In this document: piece by piece, positions 9,385-18,124 of the stretch | Numbering within the stretch: position 1 is the stretch's first letter | How the letters are laid out: each line of letters begins with the position of its first letter | Source: Acidobacteriaceae bacterium | Lineage (GTDB): Bacteria > Acidobacteriota > Terriglobia > Bryobacterales > Bryobacteraceae | Reading direction: 5' to 3' | Assembly (NCBI GenBank): GCA_019240405.1 | Contig: JAFAYL010000061.1 | Span: 1-64,000, forward strand | DNA length: 64,000 nt | Made by a program: the position numbers and the translations under genes | The notes under the pieces: model-generated | What the model saw: only the letters and a program-made list of their open reading frames with translations | Databases searched by the model: none | Told to the model about the DNA's origin: nothing

Positions 9385-10521
9385 TCAGAAAACTCCGTTC
9401 TCGGGGACCGATCTCGACATTTTCGAAATCTCGCGCACGAGTCGCCGGTAATTCAGGTGCGCCAGAGTGGTAAACGGGAACCACTCTCCATCGCGCCACG
9501 AAGAAAAATACCAACGGGAAAAGATAGCGAGATCTTCTGTGCGCTTTCGTTTCACGTTTTGGATGCTTAGCGCGCTTTCGAGACGTTCTCGCAGCTCTTG
9601 GTCGAGTGACTTGGTGCGCGGCTCTCCCGGGCGGAAATCGAGCAAAACCGGCTCTTGCCAGTAACCCTGCAACATTGGCCACAACTGGAAGTGCCCGGCT
9701 TGCGCAGCACGCGTGAGCGCAACTCCATTGAATAGGTCGATCTCCGTTATCACTTGGTCGCGCGCTGCAGTTGCAGCCTTCACTTTCTCGATCCGCTTGT
9801 GGATGCCGGCAGCCTGTTCAAATTCCGTCTCATCGCACGCCCGATCGCGCGCGGCACTAAGCACAGCGAGCGTGCTCCTGCCGTTCGTTGATAGAAACTC
9901 GCCCACACGTGCCACTTCGCTTGCGTACTCTTGGGCAGTAACAGCGCACTGGCAAGGGCGCAGACATTGATTCATTTCGCCGTAAATACAGCCGGGATGT
10001 TCAGAATGAGGCGCCAAGCGCTCTGTACATCTCCGGATCTGAAATAGGCCACTCGTTTCCTGCTCGTACAACTGGGCGGCGTCCCGGCTAGGAAACGGAC
10101 CCAAGAACGCACCTGAGTTTTGGGAAACGCGATTGACGACAGCTAACCGCGCAAACGGATCATCACTCGCAAGACCGACGAACCAGGGCATTCGCAAACG
10201 GAGACGCCTAATGTAATCCTCCGCGAAATAGAGACGGGCCAATTCATACAACACCAGAGAGTTTTCGAGTTTCGATCCGGTGGGCCAACAGTCAATGCGC
10301 GCCAGGTTCGCCCGCAGCCGCCCGATGATGGAACCCGATCCGGCGCTAGAGGGAGCAAAAAGCCGCTTCAAACGCCGGGGCAGATTTGCTGAAGACCCCA
10401 GATGCGGATGATTGCCTGCAATCTGTAGCACGTACACGCCCGAAGTGGTAGGTAAAGCCGCAAGGTAATTCTCAAGATTCGCGTCGTGTACATCGAAGCT
10501 GAGAGGGGTCGAGATTTTCAC
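9385..10521 (-). CDS. UvrC-like protein (GIY-YIG, Fe-S and UVR parts only)
   Basis: A 378-residue relative of the N-terminal half of excinuclease UvrC. An N-terminal GIY-YIG-like domain (about 22-105) keeps the GVY at 28-30 and the following Arg pair, but the second motif reads HLG instead of YIG. A cysteine set C-x12-C-x7-C-x3-C (ending CIYGEMNQCLRPC) matches the spacing of the UvrC iron-sulfur ligands. A UVR-like UvrB-binding segment follows (EFEQAAGIHKRIEKV, about 225-245). The RNase H-like endonuclease and the helix-hairpin-helix domains of UvrC are absent, so at most a 3'-type incision like that of Cho is possible. The start is GTG at 10519-10521; a small gene diverges 42 bases away. Confidence 0.8.
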   Translation of the reverse strand: MKISTPLSFDVHDANLENYLAALPTTSGVYVLQIAGNHPHLGSSANLPRRLKRLFAPSSAGSGSIIGRLRANLARIDCWPTGSKLENSLVLYELARLYFAEDYIRRLRLRMPWFVGLASDDPFARLAVVNRVSQNSGAFLGPFPSRDAAQLYEQETSGLFQIRRCTERLAPHSEHPGCIYGEMNQCLRPCQCAVTAQEYASEVARVGEFLSTNGRSTLAVLSAARDRACDETEFEQAAGIHKRIEKVKAATAARDQVITEIDLFNGVALTRAAQAGHFQLWPMLQGYWQEPVLLDFRPGEPRTKSLDQELRERLESALSIQNVKRKRTEDLAIFSRWYFSSWRDGEWFPFTTLAHLNYRRLVREISKMSRSVPENGVF

Positions 10522-10563
10522 TTGACACCCACATTGCTCAGTCTAGAATGGTGGTACTTCGCT

Positions 10564-10722
10564 ATGGCAGGCTGTCAGCATGAGCGAACCGAGTTCCTAT
10601 ATCGGCGCGATGGCGTCGATTATGTCCGATGCCTCGATTGTGGTCAGGTCTTTGAAGCAGAGGATTTAGATACGGTTCCGGTTTACGACGACGACGAAGA
10701 AAAACCGAGAAAGCCGCGGTAA
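10564..10722 (+). CDS. Small zinc-ribbon-like protein
   Basis: A 52-residue protein with the start at ATG 10564, chosen because it removes an upstream extension that overlaps the divergent UvrC-like gene. The pattern C-x-H near the N-terminus and CLDCGQ in the middle would form a four-ligand zinc site; the tail is very acidic and then basic (DDDEEKPRKPR). Function is unknown. It precedes yvcK by 52 bases in the same direction. Confidence 0.6.
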   Translation: MAGCQHERTEFLYRRDGVDYVRCLDCGQVFEAEDLDTVPVYDDDEEKPRKPR

Positions 10723-10774
10723 AACCAAATTGCGGCGAAGGGCCGCCGCCGTGAGATCCTGAAGCGAGCCGGAA

Positions 10775-11875
10775 ATGTCGACTCTGACCCGCGTTTCGCC
10801 CCTCCAGAAGAGCGTATTGAAGGCCCCCTTGCGGATTGTTGCGATTGGGGGCGGCACAGGCCTGTCGACGCTTCTCTCCGGATTGAAGAAGCACGCCCGC
10901 GGCAGCGAAGAAACCCCGGAGCCGGGCCGGCCCGTTTTGGATATTACGGCGGTGGTAACAGTGAGCGATGACGGCGGAAGCTCCGGCCGCCTGCGCCGCG
11001 ATCTGGATATTCCTCCGCCCGGAGATATTCGTAACTGTATGGCCGCGCTTTCCGAGGATGAGCCATTGCTGTGCCAGCTCTTTCAGTACCGGTTTGCCAG
11101 CGGCCGTGGGTTAAAAGGGCACAGTTTTGGCAACCTTTTTCTGGCTGCAATGCACGAAATTACTGGCGATTTCGTGCATGCGGTGAAGCTATCTTCAGAG
11201 ATCCTGGCCATACGCGGACGCATATTTCCGGCAACTTCGGCCAAAGTTACCCTGGAGGCGCTACTAACGAACCGGAGTATCGTTCGCGGCGAAACGAGCA
11301 TCAGCAAGAGCCGGCAGCCCATTGAACTGGTTCGCCTGCGGCCGGAAAATTGCCCTCCTCTGCCCGAAACGCTTGAGGCGATAGGCAAAGCCGATTTGAT
11401 TACGCTTGGGCCTGGCTCGCTGTACACCAGCGTGATTCCGAATGTTTTAGTGGATGGCATCTCCGATGCGATTAGCCGGTCCCCTGCCCTGAAAGTTTAT
11501 TTCGTTAATCTGATGTGGCAACCCGGAGAAACGATCAATTTCTCTGCGTCCCGCCACGTAGAGGCGATACACACGCATGCGCGGCGGCCATTGATCGATT
11601 GTGTGGTTCTGAATACCGCCCCCATTCCGGCGAAGCTGAGACGCAAGTACGCTGCGGCGCACGTTCGACCTGTAGAGAACGATTTTGACAATCTGGAGGG
11701 TTTGGGGTTAAAGGTGGTCACGGCCGAGCTGCTCGAACATGCCAGTACTGCACCACGGAAGGTTCGTCATAATCCGGGGGCCCTTGCCGAGGTGGTAATC
11801 GATCTTGCAAGCCGATCACGAGCGCAGCAGGTTCGACGAGAAGCATTGATGGCGCAGCGCGCAAGAGTTAAATGA
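10775..11875 (+). CDS. yvcK: YvcK/CofD-family protein (gluconeogenesis factor)
   Basis: A 366-residue member of the YvcK family, which binds UDP-sugars and is needed for cell-wall homeostasis and growth on gluconeogenic carbon. The family signature is clear: VAIGGGTGLSTLLSGLK at about 22-38, VTVSDDGGSSGRLR, PPGDIRNCMAAL, GHSFGNLFLAA and ITLGPGSLYTSVIPN. The stop overlaps the start of glmU (ATGA at 11872-11875). This coupling fits, because GlmU makes UDP-GlcNAc, a ligand type of YvcK. Usual neighbours rapZ and whiA are absent here. Confidence 0.92.
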   Translation: MSTLTRVSPLQKSVLKAPLRIVAIGGGTGLSTLLSGLKKHARGSEETPEPGRPVLDITAVVTVSDDGGSSGRLRRDLDIPPPGDIRNCMAALSEDEPLLCQLFQYRFASGRGLKGHSFGNLFLAAMHEITGDFVHAVKLSSEILAIRGRIFPATSAKVTLEALLTNRSIVRGETSISKSRQPIELVRLRPENCPPLPETLEAIGKADLITLGPGSLYTSVIPNVLVDGISDAISRSPALKVYFVNLMWQPGETINFSASRHVEAIHTHARRPLIDCVVLNTAPIPAKLRRKYAAAHVRPVENDFDNLEGLGLKVVTAELLEHASTAPRKVRHNPGALAEVVIDLASRSRAQQVRREALMAQRARVK

Positions 11876-13281
11876 AAGAAAACGTCACGGTCGTGATCCT
11901 GGCCGCTGGGCTTGGAACACGAATGAAATCGAAAAAAGCCAAGGTACTGCACGAAGCCGGTGGCGACACTCTGTTGAACCACATTATCCGGGCCGCACTG
12001 CACGTTGCGGCTCCGGAAAAGATAATCGCGGTGATTGGTTATCAGGCCGAGCAAGTGCGACAGACTGTCAGAGTCCCGGGGATCAGGTTCGCGGAACAAT
12101 CAGAGCGGAAGGGCACCGCGCATGCAGTACTCTGTGCACGTCAAGCGGTTGAATCCGACGGCGGGCAGCTATTGGTCCTGAACGGTGACGGTCCCTTGCT
12201 GCGGCCGGCCACGCTCCAGGCTATCCTTGATTTTCGTTGCGGCGCATCTGCCGGCGGGGCCATCGTCACGACAGAGCTCGCGGATCCGACAGGCTATGGC
12301 CGGGTTGTGCGCGATCGCGATGGCACAGTATCGGCTATCGTCGAGCAGAAGGCTGCTACACCCGAACAACTGAAGATACGCGAAATCAACACCGGGCTCT
12401 ATCGTTTTGACGCAGGGCTCTTCTGGCAATTCATTGGCGAGGTCAAGCCAAACAATCCAGCCGGAGAATATTACCTGACTGACATGGTCGAAATTCTGGC
12501 GACAAATGGACATCCTGTCGCAGCGCTGCTGATCGAAGACGAACGCGAATTACTCGGCATAAATACGCGCATCGAACTAGCTCTTGCCGATAAAATTCTT
12601 CGTACGCGGAAAGCGGAAGAGTTGATGCTGTCCGGGGTGACGATTGAAAATCCTGAAACTGTCACGATTGATGGAGGCGTGGAAATCGGACCGGACTCGT
12701 TGATTGAAGCTAATGTGCAATTGCGAGGGGCCACCCGAATCGGGGCGAATTGCCGGATTGCAACCGGCTGTGTTCTGCGCGATTGCGCAATTGCCGATGG
12801 CGTTACGATACTGCCCTACGTTGTCGCCGAGTCTTCGAGTGTTGAAAAGAAGGCTTCGGTCGGCCCATTTTCACGGCTCAGAATAGGTGTAGAGGCGGGG
12901 GAAAACAGTCATATCGGCAACTTCGTCGAGCTGAAAAAAACGAGGCTGGGTTCTGGTTCGAAAGCAAGTCATCTTGCGTATTTGGGCGATTCAGAAATCG
13001 GGACGAACGTCAACATCGGAGCAGGCACCATCACGTGCAATTACGATGGTCGGCGGAAGCATCAGACTAGGATTGAGGACGGCGTTTTCGTCGGGAGCAA
13101 CTCGACGTTGGTGGCGCCTGTAACACTTTCCGAAGGGGCATTTATTGCAGCAGGGTCTGTGATTACAAATGATGTTGAGCGCGATGCGCTCGCGCTTGGT
13201 CGTGCATTTCAGGTAAACAAACAGGGATGGGCAAAGAAGCGCCGTGAAACACAAAGAGAAGCGGAACCGGTGAAGTCATAG
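11872..13281 (+). CDS. glmU: Bifunctional UDP-GlcNAc pyrophosphorylase / GlcN-1-P acetyltransferase
   Basis: GlmU acetylates glucosamine-1-phosphate and joins it to UTP to give UDP-GlcNAc, the precursor for peptidoglycan and lipid A. The 469 residues match the family length. The uridyltransferase half shows LAAGLGTRMKSKKAKVLH (about 10-27) and the NGDGPLLR metal/UTP site (Gly replaces the more usual Asp at the third position). The C-terminal half is a left-handed beta-helix of hexapeptide repeats with the acetyltransferase signature NIGAGTITCNYDGRRKHQT. The 3' end overlaps convergent truB by 6 bases. Confidence 0.95.
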   Translation: MKENVTVVILAAGLGTRMKSKKAKVLHEAGGDTLLNHIIRAALHVAAPEKIIAVIGYQAEQVRQTVRVPGIRFAEQSERKGTAHAVLCARQAVESDGGQLLVLNGDGPLLRPATLQAILDFRCGASAGGAIVTTELADPTGYGRVVRDRDGTVSAIVEQKAATPEQLKIREINTGLYRFDAGLFWQFIGEVKPNNPAGEYYLTDMVEILATNGHPVAALLIEDERELLGINTRIELALADKILRTRKAEELMLSGVTIENPETVTIDGGVEIGPDSLIEANVQLRGATRIGANCRIATGCVLRDCAIADGVTILPYVVAESSSVEKKASVGPFSRLRIGVEAGENSHIGNFVELKKTRLGSGSKASHLAYLGDSEIGTNVNIGAGTITCNYDGRRKHQTRIEDGVFVGSNSTLVAPVTLSEGAFIAAGSVITNDVERDALALGRAFQVNKQGWAKKRRETQREAEPVKS

Positions 13282-14157
13282 GACCGTAACCGGATGATAC
13301 ACGTTTGGTATTCTTAGCTCGCCTATCGCGATAAGCTCACCTGACTGCGAAAGCGCTTTCACCAGTGAGGCGCCGGGCGGCACGACAAAAGGCGACGTTC
13401 GGAAATCGCGGCCTTGCCGAATTTGAGCTTCGATGGATGAACCGAAGTGCTCTTCGGGAATATGAGACAACAGACGGGCGGCGGGAATAATCGCGTCACA
13501 CAAGCGGCCCGCAGCTGCGATTTCGGTAAACTGCTCGAGCGTTCGGGCTTGCTCAATTGTAAATTCGCCGGACTGTATTCTGCGCAATTTGCTCAGGACG
13601 GCGCCGCACCCTACTTTTTGGCCTAAATCATGAGCTAAAGCACGAACATAGGTGCCAGCAGAGCAACTGACGAGCACCTCGATTCTTGGGAGGGCGAAGC
13701 TCTGAATCTGAAGGCGATATATCTCCACCTCCACCGGTTCGAGCTCCACAGCAACGTGTTTCCGCGCCAATTTGTAGGCAGGCACGCCGCTGATTTTCTT
13801 AGCCGAAACGGGTGGAGGCGTTTGCTGGATGCGGCCACGGAACGCATCGAGCGCTCGTTCGATATGCGGCAGATCACATAGCACAGGGCCGCAGGCTTGG
13901 GTAATGATCCCGTCTAGATCATACGTGTCGGAAACCATCCCTAGCGTGATCTCGGCAACGTACGTTTTCTCGTGATTTCCAAAGTACTGCGCGAGGCGGG
14001 TGGCCGGTCCTGTGAGAAGGGCCAACAGGCCCGTTGCCATTGGATCGAGCGTGCCAAGATGACCGACACGCTTCGTGCTCGCGAGCTTGCGCCAACGATT
14101 CACGACATCATGGCTCGTGCAACCACTGGGTTTATCGATAAGGACGAGACCGTTCAT
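13276..14157 (-). CDS. truB: tRNA pseudouridine(55) synthase TruB
   Basis: TruB converts U55 in the T-loop of most tRNAs to pseudouridine. At 293 residues it has the family length. Motif I (LVLIDKPSGCTSHDVV) and motif II (GHLGTLDPMATGLL, with the catalytic Asp) are intact, and the later CSAGTYVRALAHDLG motif is present. The usual genomic partners (rbfA, infB, rpsO, ribF) are not adjacent. It diverges from the ABC exporter gene over about 59 bases and converges on glmU. Confidence 0.95.
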   Translation of the reverse strand: MNGLVLIDKPSGCTSHDVVNRWRKLASTKRVGHLGTLDPMATGLLALLTGPATRLAQYFGNHEKTYVAEITLGMVSDTYDLDGIITQACGPVLCDLPHIERALDAFRGRIQQTPPPVSAKKISGVPAYKLARKHVAVELEPVEVEIYRLQIQSFALPRIEVLVSCSAGTYVRALAHDLGQKVGCGAVLSKLRRIQSGEFTIEQARTLEQFTEIAAAGRLCDAIIPAARLLSHIPEEHFGSSIEAQIRQGRDFRTSPFVVPPGASLVKALSQSGELIAIGELRIPNVYHPVTVL

Positions 14158-14216
14158 GAATACGTCGGTGAAAGCGGCAAGTAGATGTTACGTTAGTCTT
14201 TTAAAAGAGGCATTAA

Positions 14217-16058
14217 TTGGAAGAAGAAGTACTCGGAAAGGCCTACGATTCGCGCCTAATGAGGCGCATCCTAACTTATCTCAGGCCGTACAAGCTGGTG
14301 GTCGGAGCCTCATTGGTGTTGCTGCTTATCGATTCTCTTCTTCAAATTATCGGACCTCTTCTGACCAAGCTAGCAGTAGACAAATACCTGGTCCCTGCTC
14401 AGCATCCCGTCCACACGGTGCTCGACCGGTGGCTCTCAACAGATGTGTGGACTGGATTATCGCAATTAGCCCTTCTTTACTTGGCGGTCGTCGCGCTCGG
14501 GTTTTTATTTGATTTCGGGCAAACGTATCTCACTCAGTGGACGGGACAGAAAGCGATGTTCGATTTGCGCCGCCAGCTTATGGCACATCTGCAAACGCTT
14601 GATGTGGCTTACTACGATAAGCATCCTGTGGGCCGGCTTGTGACGCGCGTAACGACTGATGTTGACGTACTGAACGATTTATTTGCATCGGGTTTGGTCA
14701 CCATTATCGGCGATCTGCTGATGCTGTCTTTCGTGATTCTCATTATGCTGCGCCTCAGCCCCGGAATGACTGCACTGATGATGGGCGTGATGCCCTTTGT
14801 TGTGTTGACTACCGTGCAGTTCCGCCGCAAAGCCTCCCAGAGTTACCGGCGCATACGGATCGCGATCGCCAAAATCAATGCATATCTGCAGGAGCACATC
14901 GCAGGAATTTCAGTGCTGCAATTATTTAACCGGGAGGAACGCAGCAAGGAAGAATTTTCGACAATCAATCGCGATCACATGCTTGCGTTTAAAGATGCGA
15001 TTACAGCGTATGGATGGTTTTATCCAGTGGTCGAGTTTCTGGGCATGCTGGCTCTGGCGCTGTTGCTCGGTTACGGCGGCTTTCGAATACGCCATGGGGC
15101 GCTCACCCTTGGTGTGTTGGTCGCCTTCTTTCAGTACGGGCTACGATTCTTCCGCCCGATTCAGGATTTGAGCGAAAAATACAACATCTTGCAAGGCGCG
15201 ATGGCGGCCTCGGAGCGAATTTTCAAGCTGCTTGACACGAACCCCCGCATCGTTTCTCCAGAACCGGCGCTGCCGGTTAGCGATGAGCCGCTCGACATCG
15301 AATTTGATCATGTCTGGTTCGCCTACCACGGCGAGGATTGGGTATTGAAAGATGTCACTTTCCGCGTTGAACCCGGCGAGACGATTGCGATTGTCGGCCA
15401 TACGGGGGCCGGAAAAACGACGCTGACGAACCTGCTGCTTCGCTTTTACGATGTGCAGCGCGGCACCGTTCGAGTCGGCGGTGTGGACGTACGGGACCTG
15501 GATCTGTTCGACCTGCGACGAGGGTTTGGCATTGTGCTTCAGGATCCATATCTCTTTACCGGGACGGTCCAAACAAATATCCGGCTTGGCACAAACGGGA
15601 TCACGCACAGTATGGTGCGCCAAGCGGCGGAACAAGTAAATCTGCTGGGGTATATCGAGGAATTGCCGGACAAGTTCGACACGCCAGTTCGAGAGCGGGG
15701 GAATGGATTTTCGACGGGGCAGAAACAGCTCATTAGTTTTGCGCGCGCGCTGGCGCACAATCCGCGCGTGCTGATTTTGGATGAGGCCACTTCAAGCGTC
15801 GATACCGAAACAGAGCTGCGCGTTCGTGAAGCTTTAACTCGGTTGGTTTCCGGCAGAACGTCGCTGATCATCGCGCACCGGCTGTCCACAATCCAGCGCG
15901 CAGATCGAATTATAGTGATGCACAAAGCGCAGCTAAGGGAGATCGGCACTCATCAAGAGCTCCTTGCAAAGCGCGGCATTTATTGGAAACTCTATCAATT
16001 GCAATACAAGGAGCAGGAGATTGAGGCAGGAGAAGAACTTGCTCCTCAACGGGTCTAG
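14217..16058 (+). CDS. ABC exporter, fused permease-ATPase (MsbA/MdlB-like)
   Basis: A 613-residue half transporter: an ABC_membrane domain with six helices (about 25-320) and a nucleotide-binding domain (about 355-590) with Walker A GHTGAGKTT, Q-loop LQDPYLF, signature FSTGQKQLI (the usual LSGGQ reads FSTGQ), Walker B RVLILDEATSSVD and the H-loop AHRLST. It probably acts as a homodimer exporting a lipid or drug; substrate is not predictable. The start is TTG at 14217 with AGAGG at 14206-14210. The 3' end overlaps the DUF3108 gene by 20 bases, suggesting a joint envelope function. Confidence 0.93.
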   Translation: MEEEVLGKAYDSRLMRRILTYLRPYKLVVGASLVLLLIDSLLQIIGPLLTKLAVDKYLVPAQHPVHTVLDRWLSTDVWTGLSQLALLYLAVVALGFLFDFGQTYLTQWTGQKAMFDLRRQLMAHLQTLDVAYYDKHPVGRLVTRVTTDVDVLNDLFASGLVTIIGDLLMLSFVILIMLRLSPGMTALMMGVMPFVVLTTVQFRRKASQSYRRIRIAIAKINAYLQEHIAGISVLQLFNREERSKEEFSTINRDHMLAFKDAITAYGWFYPVVEFLGMLALALLLGYGGFRIRHGALTLGVLVAFFQYGLRFFRPIQDLSEKYNILQGAMAASERIFKLLDTNPRIVSPEPALPVSDEPLDIEFDHVWFAYHGEDWVLKDVTFRVEPGETIAIVGHTGAGKTTLTNLLLRFYDVQRGTVRVGGVDVRDLDLFDLRRGFGIVLQDPYLFTGTVQTNIRLGTNGITHSMVRQAAEQVNLLGYIEELPDKFDTPVRERGNGFSTGQKQLISFARALAHNPRVLILDEATSSVDTETELRVREALTRLVSGRTSLIIAHRLSTIQRADRIIVMHKAQLREIGTHQELLAKRGIYWKLYQLQYKEQEIEAGEELAPQRV

Positions 16059-16836
16059 ATTTTTCACTTTCACGCTCGCGTGGTCGGTCTATCTCGCGGC
16101 TACTCCCGCAGCTTTCCCTCGGCTTTCAGAGATACCGGATGCTGAAGTTCTGAAACCGACCAGTTTTCCATATCCGGAGAAGCTTTCTTATCACGTCGAA
16201 TGGCGGATGGTGACTGCCGGAACTGCCACTGTGGAGTTGCTGCACCCATCGGCTGACGATTGGGATCTGAACCTGAGGCTCGAGAGCGCCGGAATGGTTA
16301 ACCGTTTGTACCGAGTGTTGGACACGTACAAGGTCGCGATTAATGACCGCTTCTGTGCGTCGAGCTCCCTGCTCAATGCCGAGGAAGGCAAGCACCGGCG
16401 CATCACGCGGTTGACCTTTGAGGACGTACGTCACAAGGTGGAGTACGATGAGCGAGACCTGACCAACAAGGCGACGGTCAAGCGAACCCTCGACATTTCG
16501 CCTTGCACGCACGACATTACAGGGGCACTCGTCGCATTGCGCGCGATGAACCTCGAGCCGGGGCGATCTGCTACTCTACCGATCACTGACGGCAAGAAAA
16601 TAGTGAGCGCCAGGATCGAGGCGCAATCGAAAGAGAACGTGACTGTTTCCGGCAAGTCGTACCACACCATCCGTTACGAGGCGTTCTTGTTCGATAACGT
16701 GCTCTACAAACGTAAAGGTCGCATGTTCATTTGGTTGACAGATGATAGTGACCATATACCCGTCCAATTCCGGTTCCAACTTGGCTTTCCCATTGGAACG
16801 ATTTCGCTGGAGCTTGAGAAACAGCAGCGATTGTGA
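16039..16836 (+). CDS. DUF3108 family exported protein
   Basis: An exported protein of 265 residues. The TTG at 16039 is preferred: AGGAG at 16028-16032 gives good spacing and the product then starts with a signal peptide (MLLNGSRFFTFTLAWSVYLA). Although the frame is open from 15964, that would lie inside the ABC gene. The mature part starts FPYPEKLSYHVEWRMVTAGT, the hallmark of DUF3108, predicted to be a beta-rich periplasmic protein. The family has no firm role; the overlap with the ABC exporter suggests envelope transport. Confidence 0.85.
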   Translation: MLLNGSRFFTFTLAWSVYLAATPAAFPRLSEIPDAEVLKPTSFPYPEKLSYHVEWRMVTAGTATVELLHPSADDWDLNLRLESAGMVNRLYRVLDTYKVAINDRFCASSSLLNAEEGKHRRITRLTFEDVRHKVEYDERDLTNKATVKRTLDISPCTHDITGALVALRAMNLEPGRSATLPITDGKKIVSARIEAQSKENVTVSGKSYHTIRYEAFLFDNVLYKRKGRMFIWLTDDSDHIPVQFRFQLGFPIGTISLELEKQQRL

Positions 16837-16867
16837 GTGCGCTTGTGCGCGGTAACTTGCATCGGCA

Positions 16868-18124
16868 ATGCAACGTCCACATAAGAACATGAAGTTTCGC
16901 CTCGGTTTACTGGTACTCGCCGTCGCATTGATGCTGCAGGGACAGGTGCAGATGAACGTGCAGCAATTAGTTGAGTTTTTGCGCTCGGAACTAGCATTGA
17001 AGCAGCAGAGCGATAAACAGATTGCAGCGTACCTGAAGAAAGTTCAGCTTACCGAGAAGCTCACGGACAAAACAATTATTGACTTGGAAGCCCAAGGGGC
17101 AGGGCCGCGAACCGTAGAGGCGCTTCAGGAGCTCCGGGATCGCACGTCGAGCCTAAAGCCGCCAACACAGGATGCGACCTACTCGCCCGCGACAACGCCC
17201 GATACGACCGCACCGGGGCAAGGCAGCGTGGTGCTTCGGCCAAAGGTAACGATTCCGCCGCCGGATTCTGTCCGTCAGCAACAGATTCTCGGCGAGATTA
17301 AGCAGTACGCGATGACTTACACGGAAAATCTGCCTAACTTTATGTGTTTGCAGGTTACGCGGCGTTTTGTCGATTTTAATCAGAGTGATCATTTCCGGAT
17401 TACTGACACCGTTAACGCGCAGCTCAGGTACGGCGACGGGAAAGAAGACTACAAGGTAATTTCGGTCAACAACCGGACTGTGGACCTAAAAATGGAGCAG
17501 CTTGGTGGAGCTGTATCAGTTGGCGAATTTGGAAGCCTCATGAAAGGCATCTTTGACTCAAAGAGTGAGGCGGAATTCGGCTGGGATCACTGGGCCACAC
17601 TGCGCGGCAAGCGCATGGCAGTTTTCAACTATTTCATCGACAGCGGCCATTCTAGCTATTCCATTGATTACAACCGCGAGCAGCGGATTATTACGGCCTA
17701 CAAAGGGTTGGTCTATGCGGACGAATACACCGGCGCGATTTCCCGTATCACGTTTGTCGCTGTGGACATACCGAAAAGCTTTCCCGTAAATGAAGCGAGC
17801 GAGATTCTCGACTACGATGATATCGATATCAGTGGACAAAAATACGTTTGCCCGTTAAAGGCGGATTTGCGAATGAGAGCCGGTCGAGAGAAGACCAAGA
17901 ACGAGATCGAATTCCGGCTGTATCGTAAATTCGGTACCGAAAGCAACATCGTTTACGGCGCCGAAGCACCTGCTCCCTTGTCGGATATTCAAACACAGGA
18001 ACAGCCTGCGAACGCTGCGCCGGGAACACCGGCATCGAAATCTGCTGCGCCCGCGCAATCTAAGTCGACGTCGACATCCGACCCTTGGAGATTACCCACG
18101 CCTCCTCCGCCGCCTCCGCAATAG
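16868..18124 (+). CDS. Exported protein of unknown function with proline-rich tail
   Basis: A 418-residue protein with an N-terminal signal segment (KFRLGLLVLAVALMLQGQV), a helical region to about residue 90, a Pro/Thr-rich linker (about 95-130), a beta-rich domain (about 135-365) and a low-complexity C-terminus ending in PTPPPPPPQ. The middle domain contains NLPNFMCLQVTRRF, a pattern I associate with secreted proteins of Acidobacteriota, but no function is known. It follows the DUF3108 gene by 31 bases. The last 65 bases overlap the convergent glycosyltransferase-like gene in antisense. Confidence 0.8.
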   Translation: MQRPHKNMKFRLGLLVLAVALMLQGQVQMNVQQLVEFLRSELALKQQSDKQIAAYLKKVQLTEKLTDKTIIDLEAQGAGPRTVEALQELRDRTSSLKPPTQDATYSPATTPDTTAPGQGSVVLRPKVTIPPPDSVRQQQILGEIKQYAMTYTENLPNFMCLQVTRRFVDFNQSDHFRITDTVNAQLRYGDGKEDYKVISVNNRTVDLKMEQLGGAVSVGEFGSLMKGIFDSKSEAEFGWDHWATLRGKRMAVFNYFIDSGHSSYSIDYNREQRIITAYKGLVYADEYTGAISRITFVAVDIPKSFPVNEASEILDYDDIDISGQKYVCPLKADLRMRAGREKTKNEIEFRLYRKFGTESNIVYGAEAPAPLSDIQTQEQPANAAPGTPASKSAAPAQSKSTSTSDPWRLPTPPPPPPQ

